NCBI GenBank assembly: GCA_016291905.1
Contig: JAEEZS010000071.1
Span: 25,601 to 89,600 of the forward strand
DNA: 64,000 nt
Reading direction: 5' to 3'
From: Bacteroidaceae bacterium
GTDB taxonomy: Bacteria > Bacteroidota > Bacteroidia > Bacteroidales > Bacteroidaceae
Made by a program: the position numbers and the translations under genes. The notes under the pieces were generated by a model, which saw nothing but the letters and a program-made list of their open reading frames with translations, made no database searches and was not told the DNA's origin. Below are positions 61,177-64,000 of the stretch, piece by piece (position 1 is the stretch's first letter; the number at the start of each line of letters is the position of its first letter).

Positions 61177-62559
61177 ATGAAAAGGATAATTACACTCGTT
61201 GTTCTTGCCGTGCTGATGGCTATGCCGTTCGTGGCGCAGGAGTCCACGCGCTCCATCAGCGACAAGGAAATCATCAAGAAGGGCTGGAACTTCGGCCCGC
61301 TGCCCGTCGTCGGCTTCGACAGCGACCTCGGCTTCCAGTATGGCCTCTGCTGCGACATCTTCAACTATGGCGACGGCACCCGCTACCCCTCCTACGACTA
61401 CAAAATCAACCTTGAGGCCAGCACTTACACCAAGGGTTCCAGCGTGCTCCGCTGCTATGGCGACTTCAAGACACTCATCCCTGACGGCAAGCTCTTTTTC
61501 GACGTCACCTACTTCAACGCCCCTAAGTTCGAGTTCTACGGCTTCAATGGCTTCGCCTCGCCGTATGTGCCCGATGTAGCTTACTTCTTATCCAATGGGC
61601 CAGGGGCAGTGGCTTCCTCCGTGCCTGTTCCCGAAGGAAAAAAGAGTGCGTTCAACTGGATGTCGCGTAACCAGTTCCGTGCTGTCGTCAGTATGCAGAA
61701 GAAGATTTCCGGCGCACTCAATTGGACGGCTGGATTCGCTTACTACAACATCAAGACGGGAACTATCAACCGCGACAAGCTGGCTGACAATGATGCAGAG
61801 AAGCAGGCATGGTATGGCGATCAAATGACCCTCTACGACCTCTATCGCGATTTCAGCCTCATAATGCCCGAGGAGGCTGAAGGCGGCAACGTCACTCAGC
61901 TCAAGGCAGGCATCACCTACGACACCCGCGACCATGACAGCGATCCCACACGCGGCTTCAACATCGAGGCAACGTTCTACTACGCTCCCGACCTGCTCTA
62001 CCGTACCGACACCTACAACCACACCAACGGAGGCATCGTCTTCATGGGTAGCCACTACGTACCCGTTGTGGGCGACAAGCTGACTTTTGCCTATCGTTTG
62101 GGCGCGCAGTACACCCTCTTTGGCAGCGTCCCCTTCTACTTCATGAACAACATGAACACCATGTTCTTCCGCAAGATGTACACGGAGGGCTTGGGCGGAA
62201 ATGCCTCTGTGCGTGGTATCCATCGCAACGGCGTCATCGGCGACGGTTTCGCCCTGCTCAATGCCGAGCTGCGTTGGCGCATCGTGGAGTTCCGTTTCAT
62301 CAACCAGAACTGGGGCTTTGCCGTCAATCCGTTCTTCGATTGCGGGCAGGTCATCCAGCCGCACCAGTTCGACGTGCAGAAAAAACTGGCTACCCCCTAT
62401 TATAGCGGTGAGGACGAGCACCTCCATTGTACGGCAGGTTGTGGCTTGAAACTGGTCATGAACCACAACATGGTCATCTCCTTCGAGGCAGCCAAACCCT
62501 TCAGCGCCAACGACGGCACGGGCCTTTGGACGAACATCGGCTTCAACTATCTTTTCTGA
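61177..62559 (+). CDS. Outer-membrane barrel protein, Omp85/surface-antigen type
   Basis: A 460-residue protein with a signal peptide (MKRIITLVVLAVLMAMPFVAQE) and a beta-barrel related to the C-terminal barrel of Omp85 proteins (bacterial surface antigen D15): AGITYDTRDHDSDPTRGFNIEATFYYAP, RLGAQYTLFG, GNASVRGIHRNGVIGDGFALLNAELRWRIV with the VRG-like loop, and the terminal strand WTNIGFNYLF. No POTRA domain precedes the barrel (too short), unlike BamA or TamA. Function may be a patatin-like or transport partner or structural; it is unknown. The stop codon shares one base with the nuclease gene start (TGATG). Confidence 0.83.
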   Translation: MKRIITLVVLAVLMAMPFVAQESTRSISDKEIIKKGWNFGPLPVVGFDSDLGFQYGLCCDIFNYGDGTRYPSYDYKINLEASTYTKGSSVLRCYGDFKTLIPDGKLFFDVTYFNAPKFEFYGFNGFASPYVPDVAYFLSNGPGAVASSVPVPEGKKSAFNWMSRNQFRAVVSMQKKISGALNWTAGFAYYNIKTGTINRDKLADNDAEKQAWYGDQMTLYDLYRDFSLIMPEEAEGGNVTQLKAGITYDTRDHDSDPTRGFNIEATFYYAPDLLYRTDTYNHTNGGIVFMGSHYVPVVGDKLTFAYRLGAQYTLFGSVPFYFMNNMNTMFFRKMYTEGLGGNASVRGIHRNGVIGDGFALLNAELRWRIVEFRFINQNWGFAVNPFFDCGQVIQPHQFDVQKKLATPYYSGEDEHLHCTAGCGLKLVMNHNMVISFEAAKPFSANDGTGLWTNIGFNYLF

Positions 62560-63422
62560 TGATTCCTATGATAAAATGTCACTTTCCCTTTGTCTGCCTC
62601 CTGTTTGTGGCGTGCGGCAATCCGACGGCACAGATGTCGCCATCGGAGCCATTGTCTGAAGCAAGTGCGGAAGGGGTTGCGCAATCTCCGACTTCTGAAC
62701 TTGCCGATTTGCCATCTGCATCAAAGCCGGCTGCCGTCATCCCTCTTGAAACGCCTCGCTTTGAGGTGCCCCGCAGCGAGCGCCTCATTGAGCACGAGGG
62801 CTTCCGCATCTCCTACAATCAGGGTTGGCTCATCCCCAACTGGGTGGCTTACGAACTGACGAAGGAGGAGACGCGCGGCACGATTGACCGTACCGATTAT
62901 TTCGACGTCGACCCCACGCTCAACGGACGTCAGGCCAAGTTTGCCGACTACAGCCACACGGGCTATGACCGCGGCCACATGGCCCCTGCGGGCGATATGA
63001 AGTGGAGCAAGGCAGCTATGGATGCCAGCTTCTACCTCACCAACATTTGCCCTCAAGACCACAACCTCAACAAGGGCGACTGGAACGACCTTGAAATCGC
63101 CTGCCGACGCTGGGCACGCAAGTACGGGCGGGCGTGGATTGTCACAGGCCCCATCGTCACCTCGCCTGAGCCCAAGACCATCGGCCGTAACCGCGTGACG
63201 GTGCCCGACGCCTTCTTCAAGGTGGTGCTGGTGCCGAAGGGCAAGAGCTACGAGGCCATCGGCTTCGTGATGGAAAATAAGCCCGGCAACGGGCAGTACA
63301 TGGACGACTGCCGTTCCATTGACGACGTGGAGAACCTCACGGGCATCGACTTCTTCCACGTCCTGCCCGACGACGTGGAGGATGCCGTCGAAGCCACCTT
63401 TAACCTCAAGGTCTGGGAGTAA
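62559..63422 (+). CDS. Secreted DNA/RNA non-specific endonuclease
   Basis: A 287-residue beta-beta-alpha-metal nuclease of the NucA/Serratia nuclease type. The catalytic motif is YDRGHMAPAGDMKWSKAAM (DRGH, with the general-base His) and the Mg-coordinating Asn region is FYLTNICPQDHNLNKGDWNDLE. The N-terminal hydrophobic segment ends FVCLLFVACGN, a probable lipobox, so the enzyme is likely a surface or periplasmic lipoprotein. A Ser/Pro/Ala-rich linker (about 22-60) separates it from the catalytic domain. Start 62559 or the in-frame ATG at 62568. It may scavenge nucleic acids. Confidence 0.92.
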   Translation: MIPMIKCHFPFVCLLFVACGNPTAQMSPSEPLSEASAEGVAQSPTSELADLPSASKPAAVIPLETPRFEVPRSERLIEHEGFRISYNQGWLIPNWVAYELTKEETRGTIDRTDYFDVDPTLNGRQAKFADYSHTGYDRGHMAPAGDMKWSKAAMDASFYLTNICPQDHNLNKGDWNDLEIACRRWARKYGRAWIVTGPIVTSPEPKTIGRNRVTVPDAFFKVVLVPKGKSYEAIGFVMENKPGNGQYMDDCRSIDDVENLTGIDFFHVLPDDVEDAVEATFNLKVWE

Positions 63423-63600
63423 AAATCAAGCCGAGCAACGAAGGGGCGCTAATTCGAGCATCTGCTTGATTCCTGTAGCTCTGTATGTAAATCATTTCAA
63501 AGAACGCTCCGCGACCAGAATCCGATGTCCCCGTATGCTGTGCACCCGCCTACGGAGCAACACGTTTTCGTCGTCGCTTTTCATTTCTGGTGCAAAGATA
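63420..63600 (-). ncRNA. Weak candidate small RNA
   Basis: On the minus strand a TATCTTTG element (63600-63593) precedes about 160 bp without a good gene (the longest reading frame is 30 codons), ending in an 8-bp stem AATCAAGC/GCTTGATT followed by TTTT near 63425. No TTTG is found at -33, and the stem encloses a 30-base loop, so the case is weak. The same stem could serve as the plus-strand end of the nuclease transcript. Confidence 0.25.
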
Positions 63601-63673
63601 ATACATCTTTTTTCCGCCAGTCGTCGTTGGCTTTCACAGCACCTTCTCGACGCGATTTCTCAATTAAGGAAAT

Positions 63674-63778
63674 AACGTAGTGGGATAAATTTTTAACGTA
63701 GTGGGATAAATTTTTAACGCAATGGGTTAAATTTTTAACGCAATGGAATAATTTTTTATCGCAGTGGAATGAGAATTT
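63674..63778. repeat. 21-bp tandem repeat array G (5 units)
   Basis: Five units at 63674, 63695, 63716, 63737 and 63758. The first two are identical (AACGTAGTGGGATAAA start), later units drift. In reverse complement the core TTTATTCCACTGCGTT resembles array A. It occupies the non-coding stretch 63423-64000 after the nuclease gene. Confidence 0.9.
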
Positions 63779-63861
63779 AGAGTTAAGGACGCTCATACGG
63801 TGCAAAGGTAAGGACAGGCGATTGCGGTTCACGAATGATTTAGAAAAAAACACGCTGGGGC

Positions 63862-63889
63862 GGTCATTTGGTCATTTGGTCATTTGGTC
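63862..63889. repeat. 8-bp tandem repeat
   Basis: Three and a half copies of GGTCATTT, followed by AAAATCG and, near 63950-64000, related GACCGAA/TGACCATTTTGACC motifs on the opposite orientation. Sequence from 63890 to the window end is AT-rich with no ORF or promoter seen. Confidence 0.75.
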
Positions 63890-64000
63890 AAAATCGTTTT
63901 CCAAGTGTCAAAATCCGCCACTATATAATAAATATTTATATTTATATATAGTGAGCAAATGACCGAATCCGAAAACGAAAATGACCATTTTGACCTTGAC

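Overview
The window comes from a member of the Bacteroidota, most likely order Bacteroidales and close to Prevotella/Prevotellaceae. The evidence is indirect but consistent. Promoters repeatedly fit the Bacteroidota pattern TTTG-N19/20-TAnnTTTG and the genes lack clear Shine-Dalgarno sequences. There is an ECF sigma / FecR-like / TonB-dependent receptor trio, a NigD-like lipoprotein, a PorQ-like protein, a GH133-GT4-GH57 glycogen cluster, a fused NfnA-NfnB flavoprotein and a MetH without its reactivation domain. No rRNA, tRNA, CRISPR array, insertion sequence or prophage was seen. Most of the window is moderately GC-rich housekeeping DNA; roughly 25.86-28.25 kb is clearly AT-richer.

Layout. 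1-6.6 kb (minus): branched-chain amino acid operon cimA-ilvE-ilvD-ilvB-ilvN, preceded by a 19-codon Ile/Leu/Val-rich leader peptide and a terminator-like hairpin, i.e. an attenuator. 6.9-10.9 kb (plus): serC-serA-DUF1015 and a YigZ/IMPACT protein. 11.0-14.8 kb: ECF sigma, truncated FecR-like anti-sigma and an STN-containing outer-membrane receptor. 15.6-20.8 kb: DMP19-like protein, NigD-like lipoprotein, Yip1-like membrane protein, smpB, metH. 20.9-25.8 kb: DUF2582 protein, C1 aminopeptidase, nucleotide-sugar epimerase, PI-PLC-like protein and a MntA-like nucleotidyltransferase/HEPN pair. 25.9-28.2 kb: AT-rich island with an exported orphan, a possible PD-(D/E)XK protein and a candidate structured RNA. 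28.3-35.8 kb (minus): GH133-GT4-GH57 followed by a CotH/ricin-lectin protein. 36-38.4 kb: NfnAB fusion. 39-45.6 kb (minus): MG2-type exported protein plus two small orphans; polyprenyl synthase-tatD-frameshifted small gene; tonB. 45.8-48.3 kb: porQ-cmk-ispH. 48.6-54.1 kb: gapA, mscL, a GMP synthase without glutaminase domain, orphan, ZapB-like, zapA, rny. 54.3-58.5 kb (minus): rpmH, then PASTA-rluD-ddl-acyltransferase. 58.7-63.4 kb (plus): efp, radC, DUF59, lpxH, an Omp85-type barrel and a secreted DNA/RNA nuclease.

The most striking feature not explained by the genes is short tandem-repeat DNA between them. Seven intergenic regions carry 3-5 copies of a 21- or 22-bp unit (two helical turns), homogeneous within a locus and different between loci. 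Others carry 7-, 8-, 10- or 11-bp repeats, some arranged as large hairpins. One 8-bp repeat lies inside a coding sequence, where gain or loss of a unit would shift the frame. A second repeated element, a 32-bp promoter block with an almost invariant 20-bp spacer, occurs at three places, with a more diverged relative at a fourth. All functional statements are read from sequence and memory of families; no database search was possible.
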